A stretch of DNA of 64,000 bases from Callipepla californica brunnescens (GCA_023055505.1 JALIRH010000002.1:16391244-16455243); one strand, 5' to 3'; positions 37,902 through 51,219 are shown, counted from the stretch's first letter. A program made the numbers and translations. The notes: generated by a model from the sequence alone, not told the origin.

Positions 37902-39193
37902 TGAGGGCTGCTCTGAAAGTAATGCCTCCTATTTTATTATGTCAACCTATGAAGTCAAAAGCAGATATTGGGTGGTATAGCAGTAGAGATTTCAATCTCA
38001 ACACTGTTACGTGTTGTTGTTGCATGATGAATGGCAGCAGCAGGACAGTCTGACATGGAAGTGCTTATAAGCCAAAGGTGTGGAACTGAATTCCTCCATG
38101 TGAAAAAAATAGAATCCATTGACATTCCTTGGTGTTTGATGAATATTGATAGAGATCAGCAGTGGATGTGAGCACAGTGATGCTGTGGTAGGTGCATTTC
38201 AGCAGTGGCAACAGCAGTGTGAAAGTCAATCTGCATTCTGGATGGCCATGCACAGCTGTCACACCATGAAGTGCATTGATCAGCTCACCTATGAGAATCA
38301 GCAGATTATGACCAGGGAACTTTGTGTGAAGTTGAATATTGACTTGATTGTATTGAAAATGATTGTGTCAGTGTTGGAATATCACACAGTTTCTGCCAGC
38401 AATGTCCAACAAATACACTCGCAAAAACAGAAAGAACAGCATATGCAACTTTGTCAAGACTTACTGAACCAATAGGAGTCTGAAGGTGACAGTTTTCTAG
38501 ATCTCATAATTAACCAGTGATGAGATGTTGTATCACCACTGTAAGATGGAAGCCCATGAAGTGGTGATATGTTAATTCCCCATCAAAGAAATGTTTCAGA
38601 CAGACCTCAGCAAGTAAAGTGATAGGCACTGTCTATTGGAATAGGAAAGATGTGATCCTTCTGGATTTTCTGGAACCCACACAAAAACCATAACTCTGAC
38701 CACTACATCATGATGCTGACTAAGCTGAAGCCTCAGACTTTCAGTCAGACTAGAGAAAACAACTACCTTTCTCTTGCAACACAATAATGCCAGGTCCCAC
38801 ACCAGTTTGAAGACTTTGGAGCAAATTGCCCATCTTGGCCAGACTGTCCTACCTCACCCTTTATATAGACTGTACTATCACATCCACTGAACAGATGACT
38901 TCCATCTGTTCAGGTTCTTGAAAAATGGACCACATGGTCAACATTTTCTTAGCAACAATGACATTATAGCAGCTGTGAAACAGTGAGTCACATCAGCTGG
39001 TGCATATTTATAAAAGCTCAGCATGCAAGCTCTTGTCCATCACTGCCGAAAATGCATAACTAAAGGCGGTGACTGTTGAAAAATAGTATTCTGTAGCTGT
39101 GAATTTGCTCTATCAAACTGTGTTATTGTGCTCTTTGTATTTGTTGTAGTTTCCATGGAAATAAATGGGAAGCATTATTTTTAGAGTGACCTA
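37902..39193 (+). mobile_element. Mariner DNA transposon, Galluhop type, near full length
   Basis: The left end TGAGGGCTGCTCTGAAAGTA (37902 on) pairs with the reverse complement of the right end, TAGGTCACTCTAAAAATAAT (39193 backwards), giving imperfect terminal inverted repeats of about 30 bases. TA flanks both ends (37900-37901 and 39194-39195), the target duplication of Tc1/mariner elements. Length is about 1.29 kb, the usual size of a full-length mariner. The interior carries a decayed transposase gene on the + strand. The family matches Galluhop of chicken as I know it. The copy is non-autonomous and presumably inert. Confidence 0.9.
38055..39086 (+). pseudogene. Mariner transposase pseudogene
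   Basis: The reading opens at the ATG at 38055 with MEVLISQRCGTEFLHVKKIE, and then breaks into segments in different frames with many stops. Recognisable later segments are LCQDLLNQ (ending about 38472), a DE pair in a shifted frame (about 38517), HNNARSHTSLKTLEQIA, TVLPHP, DDFHLF, NNDIIAAVKQ, VTSAGAYL and MQALVHHCRKCI, ending near 39086. Mariner transposases use a D,D34D catalytic triad. Here the second Asp (family HDNARPH) is Asn, while the first and third appear to remain. The last codons are shifted by a small deletion. The 109-codon frame at 38146-38475 is partly out of the family frame and is not an independent gene. Confidence 0.88.
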
Positions 39194-39195
39194 TA

Positions 39196-41019
39196 TTTTA
39201 TACTTGAATGACAGATAGCTGTTTCTCCCAGGAAAAGTTATCTTAACAGCTGGATGTGTCAAAATCCAAAAAGTATATCACTGAAAAACTTTAAACTTAT
39301 TTTTATTTGAGGGATGTGAATATGTCAGGAAAATATTTATGGAAAGTAATTTGTTCATTAGAATAATTGTTACTGAAAAAAAAAAGAAAGATATTTATAA
39401 TGGAAAAATTACATAAACAGTAGAAGTTATATAAACGTAACTTGTTCCAAATTTAAGACTGTTAAATAATGTGTAGATAGATAGATAGATAGATGGTTAT
39501 CAAGTCCTGTACACAGACAATACCTGTAAGAGAAATCAAATAGCATCGAGAAGTAATGAAAAAATAGAATATAATGTTGAGAATCCACAATACAGTGTAC
39601 AAGAGAGAACAAAGAAAACTGTGTGAAATGTCAAGAAATTCAGATTCTTCTCTCCCCTATTGTTTTGTTGAATCCTGAATGTAAGGAGGCATGCCTACCA
39701 AGATTTTGAAGAGCCACTAAGGTTTGGCTTGTATCAGCTGCTGATATGATTAAGGCACATTGAAGAGAATGGATTTTCAGAATGAAGATACTCAAACTTT
39801 TCAGATAATGAAGCCTTACTTATTCAAGATATGCAATAATGGATTTGCCTAAGTCTTTATAAGAATCAAGGTAAAACTTGTTGCTGATCATTTACTGAAT
39901 ATTATATATTATTATTATACAATAGTTCCAGGAGATTAATATTGTGCTAGCAAAAGGAAGTACTGCATTTTATAGAAAAAATGAGTCTTCTGATTGACTA
40001 CTTCAATTAAAAAAGTGCATGTTAAATGTTTCTATTTCATAACTGTGAAATGACACATTTCAGTTGTTTAAAAACAACGCAACCTCCAAAAATTGAGGAA
40101 CTAACAACATAACCATGTTATTCACCCAATAGAAGAAACTTCAGCATTTCAGAGAAAGAAAACTTTAACAAACAGGTGTCACTTAAAAGTTCAGTTGAAC
40201 AGTTTATTTGATAACAGATTGAAAAGCATATTTAGTTACATACAATTTCTGGCTCTAGAGAATGAGAATGAATATCTGATCTACAAGGAGACATTTCTGA
40301 AGGAAATATTATCTTTCTATAGAAAGGGGATGTATTGAAAGCATTTAGGTTTTGAAGAGAGGTAATTACCTTGGAGAAGAAATATAAACTAATCCATACC
40401 AAGACAGCAAGTAACCTCTTAGCCTGCAGATTTACTGGATATAGATCTACGTACTGGTTTCCCCTCCTTTTTCTTTGTGTTGTTAGTTTGCTTTGTTTAA
40501 TTTTTGTTTCTCCTTTTTTCTCTCTCTTGAGAATAGGCAAGCATGTGTGGTAGGTATACAGAGTACATTGAATAGACACCTAAAGATGCATTAGATCTCA
40601 TTCAAGGTGCCTATATTAATATCAGAGGATGTGGCTGAACGATGGAAATAAATAAATTAAAAAGAAATAATCATAGAGAACAGAATTTTCTGTACTGCCA
40701 AGGACTTGCTTGGATGCTTCTGCTCCAGTTCATCAGTGTTTTTCTCCACTGGAGATGCCAAGAAGGGATGCAGGGCCCCCAGTGTGATTTTGTGAGTGTT
40801 AAATAGTGCAGGACATTTTAAGGATAAATGCCAAACAAGGAGGCTTCCTCCTTTCAGTCTGAATGCTGTACTGTGCTCCACCAGGACCCAGATCGGGTGT
40901 GTGGCTGAGTTTTGCGATGCTGCTCCACCCTCAGTTGAAACACATCCTCCTGTAATATACTGGGCAGCCACTCCCAGGGGGAATGAGAATGCACCCAATG
41001 TTGAATTGAATTTCTGTCA
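39196..41019. other. Intron 1 stretch, no gene seen
   Basis: AT-rich up to about 40650, with a tetranucleotide repeat at 39474. From 40660 to 41019 it is more GC-balanced and carries overlapping frames of 105 and 113 codons on opposite strands. This part borders an old CR1 piece and may be unrecognised older repeat. No product is assignable. Confidence 0.45.
39474..39494. repeat. (TAGA)n microsatellite
   Basis: Five TAGA units, one of the short tetranucleotide repeats likely to vary between individuals. Confidence 0.92.
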
Positions 41020-41170
41020 GACCATTTCTCCCTCTGAGCTCCCTCTGAAGGGCCTTACCACCCTAGTGCATCAATTGTTCTCTGCAGTTTGGTGCCACCT
41101 GCTAATATATTAAGGATGTGCTTGATTTATTTCTACTAGTTGTTATTAATGTACTGGTCCTCAGTGCTAG
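41020..41170 (-). mobile_element. Old CR1 RT-region fragment, antisense
   Basis: The series CTCTGAAGGGCCTTACCACC, GCAGTTTGGTGCCACCTGCT, AAGGATGTGCTTGATT and TGTACTGGTCCTCAGTGCTA follows the order of the antisense CR1 RT segment, where the better copy at 3480-3610 reads 'agcttggtgtcatcagcaaa', 'gggtgcacttaatcc', 'tattggtccc'. It is heavily diverged, and both ends are unclear. Confidence 0.5.
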
Positions 41171-41669
41171 CCATGAGAAGTAGCACTTGCAGCCATCATC
41201 AACCAGGTTTTAACTGAAGCAAAACAGCCCATATTTTGCTTGCCCCTTAGTCCACCTGCGCAGCCCTCTCATGGGAGGTAAGTAAAAGAGATGGTCAGGA
41301 TTCAGCTCAAATGTGTGAGGCCTTGTTACAGCAATCTGCAAGCTACATACTATCTACTTCATTTTGTGTTTCTTCTTCAATAAGTAATTTTCATGTTCCA
41401 CTGTGAAGCAAAGAAACGGAGATCTTCCCCTGTTCTAGGGTGGTGTTCAGTACTAAATGCAGCAAGCTGACAAAATAGTCCTTCCTGTATTTTACAGATC
41501 CCTTTTTGTTGCAATGAATATCACAAACTTTTAAAGAGTCTTAAAGAATTCTGTTATTATTATGCTTATCTAAGTACCAAGGTGCTGTAAATTTTCTTCT
41601 GAAAGGGAGAACTGTCCTCACGACACTCTTTCTAAAGAAAAGCTGCATCCATATTTATTTTTTCTCAGT

Positions 41670-41790
41670 ATTGGGGGGATAATAGATTAAGCGACTTTCT
41701 CAAGGACACAGGAAATCTGTGGTAAAGCAGAAAATGGAATTCAAATATCATAAACCTCTAGACAGCAGTGTTAACCACAAGACCACCAAA
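41670..41790 (-). mobile_element. MIR-like SINE relic, antisense
   Basis: The succession GGGGGGATAATAGATTAAGC, GACTTTCTCAAGGACACAGG, GTGGTAAAGCAGAAAATGGA, ATTC, then CAGCAGTGTTAACCACAAGA matches the antisense MIR order. In MIR this is 'ggataa', 'taagtgacttgcccaaggtcacac', 'gtggcagagc-gggattcgaa', and 'tgctcttaaccac' from the tRNA-derived head. MIR is a mammal-era SINE family with old relatives (CORE-SINEs) across amniotes, so a bird copy must be very old. Diverged; the alternative is another tRNA-derived SINE with a similar head. Confidence 0.55.
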
Positions 41791-42884
41791 GCTTTGTCTT
41801 GAGGCACACTCTGCTGAATCAGATTAAAATTTTCAAACTGAAGCTGGTAGGACTTCTATTTCTTTTGATAATCACCCCACAGCAGGGCTGAATGAGACCT
41901 CAGGTATCAGCTGCATGTGGAAACAACTGTACTGGAAAATACACAGCAAGCGTTGCATTTGGCATTCATGGCAGAACAAAACAAAATGCAAAGAGTCTCA
42001 AAGTCTTAAAAGACTCTTTTGGATGGGTTGTGTAGCCTGCGATTCTGAACCGAGTAGCACAGAAGAGATGGGGTGTTCTGTGTTGTTTTTAATGGCATTG
42101 TTAGTCACAGAGCAGCCTGACACACACCTCTTGACATCTGCTTGGGTAGGGCTGGCGAAACTGCTCAATGTCGTGTTTATTACATGTGATATTTCGTAGG
42201 AGGGAGACAAGAAGATGAAGGCTGTCCAGGCACATCAAATTAACAGATAATAAATGAGAAACAGTAATTAAGTGTCTAAATTTTATTTCACAGTTTAAGT
42301 CTGGTCCATTTTCCAACACTTCTGTTTATCAGTCGTCAAAATTATTATTCTGCCCTAAAAACTAAGAAATTGATTGCATTTTCATGATTATCAGAGCAGC
42401 TAATTTTTATTGTTAAGATGAATGTCAAATAGGGTTAAAATATGTTATGTATCCGTTCCCTTCTGTTTTTTAATGAATGCTGAATATATTTCAGGATGTT
42501 TAAATCAAATTAACAAAAGACTTGCAATGAATGAATAATAAACTCCCTCTCATTGTTTTAGGAAATTCTAACACAAATTTAAAGCAGTTATTTTATTTCA
42601 CAGTATTTCTTCATGATTAATAGATAAGAATTTGATGTAAAGAATTGTTACTTTTTGAGTCTACTTGTGAAAATCTTTTTTCTTTGTTTTGTTGTTTTCT
42701 ACTTCTTTTTCTTTCCAGAAATACCTATTTCTTGTAATTATAATAATATGTGTTATTTGTTTTCTTTCACATAGAAGAAAAATTAACTGGTTAGTAACAC
42801 ACATTTTTGGGAAAAAGAAAAAGAAAAAAAGAAAAAAGTATGGAAATGCAACCTGAGTTTACTGGAGAACAAGAAGCATACTCT

Positions 42885-42915
42885 AAAAATAAAAATAAAA
42901 ATAAAAATAAAAATT
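42885..42915. repeat. (AAAAT)n microsatellite
   Basis: Five pentanucleotide AAAAT units, nearly perfect. Confidence 0.92.
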
Positions 42916-45130
42916 AAACACTGAAAATTGACGTTTAATAAAAGTAAGATGCGATAAATGTAATAGAAACATCTGCATCCCCTTCTTTCATAGCATTGTG
43001 AAGACAAAAATGTTTCATAACTCACACTTTGGATTTTGGGAAAAGTCATAACTATAGTGTAAAGTTCTGCTCTAGAGCTCCTTCTTAGTGCTTCAGTTTA
43101 CTGGAAGATTGCAGCGTCATGCTGGAAAATATTTTTCTGAGGTGATGTTTTAATGCAATAACATTTCCAGAAAAACCCCTATCAGCATCTCCCCAGCTCT
43201 GTTCTGTTTTCTTTGAAAACTTATGAAAAGTAAGATTCAGCAGGAAATTGAGTGGTTAAATCAGAAAAGCACTTTGGAAAAAGATGACTATACCCAGAGG
43301 TGGTCAGACTGACATATTTTAGGGTGAACTGGACTGTCTTTTTGGAAATATAAATAAGAGAATAAGAGAACATTGGAATTCTTAAACAGCATTTTGATGG
43401 TAAATAACGAGAAGGCTGAGATTCCCCTTTGTCTTGAGACAAAGACAGTCAAATACCTTGAAAAAAGAATTTGGAATCTGATTGCAGATCAAATTTATAG
43501 CTGGATCCCACCTTTGTTCCTTTACAATCATAAACCTGGGGACAGAAGCATTCAAATTTCATGGCTGTACTTGAATTTTGTAGCTTGGTAATGTTTATGA
43601 TCGTTGCCACTACCAGATGTTTCTGAAGGCAGTCTTTATTTATTTTTAACTCTGTTGATAGGAGCCATCTGCTTCTCAAATATCTCAGCTGAAGAATGGC
43701 TGTAATGTATATTTAATAATTAACTGGCAATGAGCTGAACTGAGCTACTTTGTAATTGAGTAAGCATTTATAAATCCATTCTCTTCTTTTGCTTACTTAA
43801 TTGGGGATTTAAAATTTCTGGGTTTTGCAAACCACAGTGTGCCTTCCAGTGAATAAAGACCTTTGTATACCAATATGAGGCTAGCTTACTTTTCTTTGAT
43901 ATTTTTAACCAATTATGAATCAGTTGGCAGGATATACCTTAAATTTCTTTCAATATATATGAACTGAAAATATATTTATTGTAGATAAAGTGTTATTTTA
44001 GCCTTGTAAAAGAGAAAATTAGTTGAACATTGGTAAAATTGCTTTTTCATTTTCATTTTTCCTCTTTGTTCATATATACCGTGTATATTTTGATGCAACT
44101 CAGCAATGATAAAATAAAATACATTATTACCAAATATTTTTGTTCAAAGAAAATAATAGAAGTTTATAGAATTTCTCAAGCAATTTTTAAGCAGGCACTT
44201 AGATCCCTTTTCCCTCTGTTGATTACAAAGATTTTTTGCCTTTGAAAACGGTTCTTATGGATTTTGGCAGTACAGCTCACTGTTGTGAATCACTGATGAT
44301 CTATGATTTATAGTTAGATGTCAGCACCAACTTTGAAAACATGACTGTTCTTTACTTCAGAATTGCTTTGAAAGTCCCTTGGGAAGAGCAGAATTGTCTG
44401 GCCCTTCCATTTCCAGTCTGAGCAGGAAGTTCAGGGGAACAAGAAAGCTAGAATAATACCAGAATATTTGTACAAAGTTAAAGCTGAATCTGGAGTGAAA
44501 TCGAGTGCATGCTTCTTTTTTAATTGGGCATGTAATGCTTATCAGCAGATAATTTTATCCCAGTGCTTTGGTCACATCTTACAGATGCCACAAAGCCCTT
44601 CTCTATTATGAGAACATGACTCCTACTATTTTATGCCTTTATGGTCTGCACACTATGGAAATGTCGTAGAGATTTATTGTGCTCTGAGAGGACCACCTGA
44701 GAAGATGGACTTGGAAATCATGGGCAGTATCTGAACTAACTGCCTTGTGGACTAGTTAAACACTCAAACCACAGAACATAACAGAGCCTTATCATTTTCC
44801 CTTTCTTCTGTGCCCATTATTGATCTCTTGTCCTCAGTTCATGAAGATCTTACAGTCATAATGAAGAGTAGGTATTTTTATTATCTATGAAATGGAGAGG
44901 CAAGACAGGCAATCTGTACACAGTTCTTTTTAAATACAGCATTGCCCCGTATTCATCCATGAATTACCACATAACATCTAAGGGAAAACATAAAACTATT
45001 ATATTATGTAACATCCTTCACTTGTAACTGCAGTAGTCAGCAACTAATTGGCCTGGTTTTTAGTCTTCACCCACACATTTCCATTGGCTTCTGGATGATC
45101 TCCAATTGAATTTTACTGCTAGGTGTTTTT

Positions 45131-45176
45131 TGGTGTTTTTTTTTTTGTTGTTGTTGTTGTTGTTTTTTGTTTTTTA
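45131..45176. repeat. T-rich tract with (TTG)n
   Basis: A T run, about six TTG units at 45146-45164, then T-rich sequence again. Confidence 0.9.
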
Positions 45177-46189
45177 GGACTTCAGTCTTAAATTACTGCT
45201 CTTAGACAGAAATTCTCAAACTCCTGTGTTGTTTTTGAGTTATGTAATTTGCCAGATTTCTAAGGCTGTTTGAAATTTTAGTGTGGAGGGAAAACAGAAG
45301 GCAGGTGAAAATGTCAAGCTGAACTTCTTCAAGAATGTACAGTTTATCAGCTATATATAATAGCTTCAAGGAAATATATGAAGTGAAATCAAGACAGACT
45401 TAAACTTGTTCACAAAGCAATAAAGCAGTGGCACACAGGGAATTTCTCAGTGTGACAAGCATCTTTGCGAAGCTGGCTCTGAAAAGAACTCTGCATGGGG
45501 TTCATTAAAATTCTGCAATCATGGTCCACAAACAGAGCAGGATACACAGTGAATAAAGGCCTGTACAAACACAGAGGTCCAGGGAAAATCAGGTTGCTTT
45601 GTTATAACCTGAAAGTTCATATTCTCAATGGTATTCCTATTGACTTCAATTACACGATGAAGTCCTCAGGACTATCTAAAGAAGAATCAGCTCTGAGACT
45701 CATGAAAAACCCCTATCAGTCCAAATACATCAACTTACCTTTCCCTTGTTATGTTGGCTCAATATGGCTAAGCATTTTTATTCCTTCTTTTTTTAATTGC
45801 AAATATGTAAATATGAGATGGCATATGAAGACAAATTTGCATATAAAGAATTGGGGTAGGACTTATCTTAATCACATCCTGACAGAAAAATGCTTAACTT
45901 CAAAAATTAATTGATTTTAAGACCTGAGAACAGTCAGACAGAACTCCTCTGCAACAAAGATTCTTTCTTTACAAGCCTATAGCTTGCATTTGAGTTGGAC
46001 TGCATTTTCTAGAAGGAAATATAAGGTGAAATCCTTATCCTATCGTCTCACAGACATAAACAGCTAGCAGGAAACAGGGAACTGAGTGCTGATATTTTTG
46101 TTTGGATTAATTCAGGATAAAATATACCCTAACTTATAGTTCATGAACACTAACCCTAACAATAAAATAGTAAATGCTGTATAGCAGTG

Positions 46190-46218
<29 letters not shown>
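46190..46218. repeat. T10-A19 homopolymer junction
   Basis: Ten T are followed directly by about nineteen A, so the inner twenty bases form a perfect T/A palindrome. A likely hotspot of length variation and assembly error. Confidence 0.9.
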
Positions 46219-46220
<2 letters not shown>

Positions 46221-47980
46221 GAATTGAATTCCTTGCCATTAACATGAGACAATTTCTCCACAAAGTCCAATCTTGTTCTCCTTACTTAGGCATCACTGCC
46301 CTCCATTAATTTCATCTGGATTTTATCTAAATAAAGAACTACAGAATCTGATCCTGTGGACTCTGGTTGAAATAAATTAAATAGGATAACTCATTAAGGA
46401 AACAAGTCAAAGGGAGTTTTTCTGATTGTAGTGTGAGAGATGTTGACAGCAGCTAACCAAGCTTGCTGCCTCTATGAAAACCTGCTCTCTTTCAGATTTT
46501 TGGGACGTTTTGCCAAATAAATTTGGCAGAGTTTATATTTGCCACTGCTGATCCATTTTAACAAGGTTTGTGGGTCATTTGAAAGCTCCAAAGCAGAGTG
46601 AGACTTTGCTTTTCTTGTTTTGCCAATTTCATTAAGCTTTGGCTGGTAGCTAAGGGTCATTTCCAAAAGCCTAATGGACATTTTTATGAGGTTTCTACCG
46701 GGGCACTACTTACTTTCTTTTCCTGGCAGATTTCCACACTTGCTGTGACTAATGCTACCTCTATTGTTATTTGACAAGAGGAAAAAAAGACTTCTTTTTT
46801 TTTCATTCCCCAAGGAGAAAAGCTGTCAGCTACCAGCAGAATAAAGACTTCAGTGTTTACCTTTCCACATGGCCTGATGGCTGCACAGAGGCAACAGGAG
46901 ATTTTAAATAGATAGAATGAAAGAATATGCAAAATAGCATTGGTGAACTGAAAAAGTAAATAATTTGCATATTTCTACTTGTCAATCCACCTTTTCTTCA
47001 GTGGCATATTGCTATGGAAACAAGGAAAGATCATTTTATGATAACTGTTAGGATTTTAGCCAGAAATGCTCACCTTTTGGCCACACCGTACAAGGCTTCT
47101 ATGTCAACTGGATGCACTAAATTGAATACCTCAGTGATTCAGTGTCTACAGTGCCTGGCTATTTATTGCTTTCAAGACTGACCTTGCATATTTATCTAAG
47201 CGGAATTGCCAGTGGAAGTAAAAGGAAGAGATGAACTGCTAGGAGACATCTGCTCAGTGCCCAGTCTTGGTAGCAGGCCTATTTATTAGACAGATGTATT
47301 TTGGTAGGAAACCTCAGCTCCCTGGTTTAGTATGGATCTACCAGGATGGCATTTTGTCTCTTCCACAGAGAAAAAAGGCTTTCAAGATACTTGGGCCCTT
47401 ATCCATGTTTTGCTGTTTTACCTTGAATTCTCCCTTCTCAGGGGAGAATTTATTCTTTTTTTTTCAAAGATCTCATTCCCAGCCTCAGACTGCTCATCAT
47501 TTCAACAAGTATATGCGCAGTGATCCTACTCTGTGGAGTGCTCTTCAGGTGTCTTACCCTTTATCTTTCTTGCTATATGGAGTCATCCTGGTGGGCCAAA
47601 TGCTCCTACTCCTCCAGCAGAGTTTTGTTTGTAGCAGTGCATTACCACACAATGGCAGTTCAAAGGAAAGCAGATATTTTCAGGCAGATTTTTCTTAGTT
47701 AACATTTCTGCTTTTCACAAGGTTTTCTGCATACCAATCCTCTTTCAGTTAGAGCTACATCAGCACAAGCAGAACATTTTGTTTGAGCAAATTCTAAAAG
47801 GCTCAGCATATGTGAACTCTGGTGCCAAAACTGCTGACCTGCATTGTTGCTTGCCAGTGCTGATCCAGTCAGAGTAATTAGAAGATAACACGATGCCTTC
47901 CTCAGATACTGAAGGGGTAAATCTGGTGCATATTGGAAGTGTCCAAGGGACTCAAAAATAGATGTGTCTGCTGATTTTTA

Positions 47981-48018
47981 TGCATATATATATTTATATT
48001 TTTAATTATATATATGCA
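47981..48018. repeat. AT-rich inverted repeat
   Basis: TGCATATATATATT (47981-47994) faces AATTATATATATGCA (48004-48018), imperfect arms around a 9-base spacer. Could extrude as a weak hairpin; it probably arose from (AT)n expansion. Confidence 0.8.
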
Positions 48019-51000
48019 TTTGCATTTGTTGGGCTTCAGAAAAATTATACTTTAAAAACAAAACTGTGTCTCATCTTTCATTTCAAGGTCTTTTGAATAA
48101 TTCGTTGTAGTTAATCGTAGTTTTTCTAATGTGCGTATTTTAAATGGACAAATTAACATTTTTTATGTCATAAATCTTGTTGGAACTAAAAAGTCTTATT
48201 GAACTTAGAATTTTAGCTCAGTGAAATAGATAAAAAAGATCTGCAAATATTATTTTTTTTGTAATCTTTCACACATTTATAAAGCACAAATCAAATTTTT
48301 AGTGTTCACCTTGTCACAGTATCTAAAATGTTACAAAAGTGCAGTTAACATTTCTTCAATAGATTGAATTTTTTAAGTTTAGGAACTCTCTCTGTTTATG
48401 TCGTGTTGTTTCAGCACTCCAGTAACGGCATTATATTGTGTAGATGAAGAGCAAAACTCACTCAGGACTTATGTCTCAGTCTGTCTTTCTTTATTAACCT
48501 GTTATTTATTTTTGACTCTCCAGCTCTCTGCAATATATATATGTATGAAACTATGCTATTTCCATGGATAATCACTTTCTATCTATTTGTGTTTGTTTCT
48601 TCTATTCTAATGCCAGTATTGTTTTAATAACATTTATATTTAGTTCTCAAAACTGTATGAATCTTGTGGCAAAAAAGGAGATAAGTCTGTGCCGTTTGGG
48701 AGTTTGGCGTCCAGTTGTTTTGAGCCTGTAATAATTCTACTTGTAAAGCAGTGTAGTATGTCCAGATATATATGCTTTTTTTCAGCTCCATTGGTTTTAT
48801 AGATCTGACAAGTGGTGAAAGAATACATTTCATCAACCCAGAACACTAGCTAGATTTGTTGGTCAGCTGTTAATATTACCTAATTTCTATGCAGAGTTCA
48901 TATTGAGATTGGCACATTGCTAGTGCACTCTCATCACTAAAGGACCATTAAACTACTGCTGTCATTTCAGTAGTCTGGAAGGTTTTAGCTGCATAAAATA
49001 AGCCAGATAAGGTCTAGCTTACATTTATTTAACTGTAATACTGTATGAACCAGAGACCTGAGGATTCTGTTCTCTCCCCTGAAAAATGAGAGTAATACCA
49101 TTTTCTTACCACCAAAAGGTGTTTTTTTCAATACTTTATTGAAAGATTGGGGCTATAGTTCGAAGTTGCTATGTGTTTGACTCAGGAGTAGATCTAGTAG
49201 TTCCACTTGGGTCTAAACAAGCATAAAGACACTTTGATTTAAATAATGCAGTATAGTATGATTGAAAATGTTTAATAACAAATATGAAAGCAAATGTTTT
49301 TAAAACATGTTTGTATGCTTCCATTTTTCCAAAAAAGATCGACACAGATGTGAGGATCCCTGGATTCACAAAGACATTAATGCATTTGCTCCAATGCATT
49401 CTCCAGTGCATTAGCCCTAATGATGGGTTTTAAGGTTCAATCATCTACTGCAGTTCCATGAGGTGTAAGTTAATAGATTTCACAATGTAACATAGAATAA
49501 AAATAATCTTAAGTGGGAATGGGATCCATCTCTCCGTGGTCTCAGATTTACTCCTGCTCAGAAGTCTCCAACAGCTTTTCTGACCTGCGTCTTCTATGGC
49601 TAAGAATGTCAGAATTTCATTCACAAAAATTTGGAGTGCAGAATAAATTCATTACCTGGATTGAATTACATTTTCTTTCACATGTCCGTCCAGGAGAAGT
49701 TGTAGGAAACAGTTTTTTATAAATAATCAATAGAAATTTGACATTCAAATATTTTTCTCCAATGAATTTAACAGAGAAGCATACAGTTTATCTGATTATG
49801 TGATGAATTTTATGTTTCATTAATATTGTTAGTTAGTATACATTCTTGAAAAGATAGGCATTATTAGAAGGAACAGATTATTTATTGAAATAATTTGTTA
49901 GATTCTTACATCAGTGAGCTAAAAATGCCAGGTATTTACTTAATGCAATTTCCAGAGGATACTAATGTTGCACTATGGGTCATTATTATAATTTCAGTGC
50001 ATGTTATCAACTTTACTAGAAAAGCGTGCAAATGTTTCCTATAAAATCTGAAAAAGAAATAGCTATGTGGGAACTCACTGTACATAGAAACTGTAGAAAG
50101 GATAGTTTGTGTGTGTATGTTAAGTGCATACATGAATGATACATGAAGTAAAAAAACAAAAAAAGGCAATGTGTATAACACCTGATACATGGTGTTATAC
50201 ATCTATAGAAATGCAATGTATTCGACTTTTGTGATATTTCATGCACGCTAAATTGCATTCTTGCAAATACTGGTACTGTGTAACGTATACAACAGGGAAG
50301 TAAGTGGCAGCATTTGTGTCGCTGTTACAAAAATGTGAAGCAGATGTGGTTATTTTCAAACTCGAGGTAGTGCCTGTAGGTTTAGACACTGGGTACATTT
50401 TGCATGTGAATTTTTAATGGAACCAGAATCCTGGTGTTCTTTAGCTCATTTGCACAGGTCTTTGCCATCATCTGGCAAGCAAACAGTAGTAAAAGAAATG
50501 GTAGTATATTATTTGAAAGATTTAAAACTTACTAGTGATGATTGAAATAAGAAGTGCTTTCAGGAATCACTTCCCAGGTGCAGATACTTTTCTAGAGAAT
50601 ATAGAACTTGCTTCACTCAGCCAAGATTGATAATGAAGTATATTGGTATTTAGATTTTAAGCATATTTGGAAATTTATTTGTAATGCAATGATACAAGCA
50701 AACAGAAATGGCAGTTTACATATATCATGCATTTTATTAGTGAAATGAAATACCTTGATTGAAGAGGAATAATGAACAATCCAATTTTTTTTATTTTTTT
50801 TTAATCTTTTTCTATGTAATGCTCTATAGCAATATGAGTATTGCATCTATGCAAAGGAATTCTAGAGCGTTTCAGGCAGACCCAATTCAAACATTTTGAG
50901 TGTAAGTCAGGTGGTCATTTTCTTTCTCGGTCTACTTGAGTACCTACATAAAAGTACTGTTTGATATTTAAAATGTACACAGATTCTCAAGTCTGTGCCA

Positions 51001-51219
51001 CTGCCTATGCATATAATGAAGACATTTCAGTTTTTATTTACATCCAAATTTACTTGGGAACTGAACAGAATATACCCATAGTTATTGTGGATACAATGCA
51101 TCAGTGTATTTGAAGAATGCCTATGGCATCAAATCAAATCTAAAAGATATTATCTGCATCCTCCAGCTTTAATTCAGAAACTAAGAAAGACACAGAAGTT
51201 GTATATAACCTGCTTTAAT

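Larger units (their letters stand above)
41171..51219. other. Intron 1 stretch of 10 kb, no gene seen
   Basis: AT-rich, with microsatellites at 42885, 45131, 46190 and 47981 and a MIR-like relic at 41670 listed separately. The two longest frames are 139 codons (45495-45914, ATG start) and 143 codons (47267-47698, no ATG at its start), both on +. They have no recognisable domain, low-complexity composition in places, and no exon-like splice context I can support. No CR1 was recognised here. Confidence 0.5.

Noticed and set aside
38146..38475. 109-codon frame as a separate gene
   Set aside because: Lies inside the mariner and mixes the transposase frame with a shifted frame; it is part of the pseudogene.
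40657..41113. Overlapping 105- and 113-codon frames on opposite strands
   Set aside because: Not recognisable on either strand; the right part is an old CR1 fragment, so the rest is probably repeat too.
45495..45914. 139-codon ATG frame on +
   Set aside because: No recognisable domain, signal or splice context; this length is not surprising by chance in 64 kb. Lies in ANGPT1 intron 1.
47267..47698. 143-codon frame on + with Leu-rich end
   Set aside because: It begins at a TTG, not ATG, contains a Phe run encoded by a T tract, and resembles no family I know.
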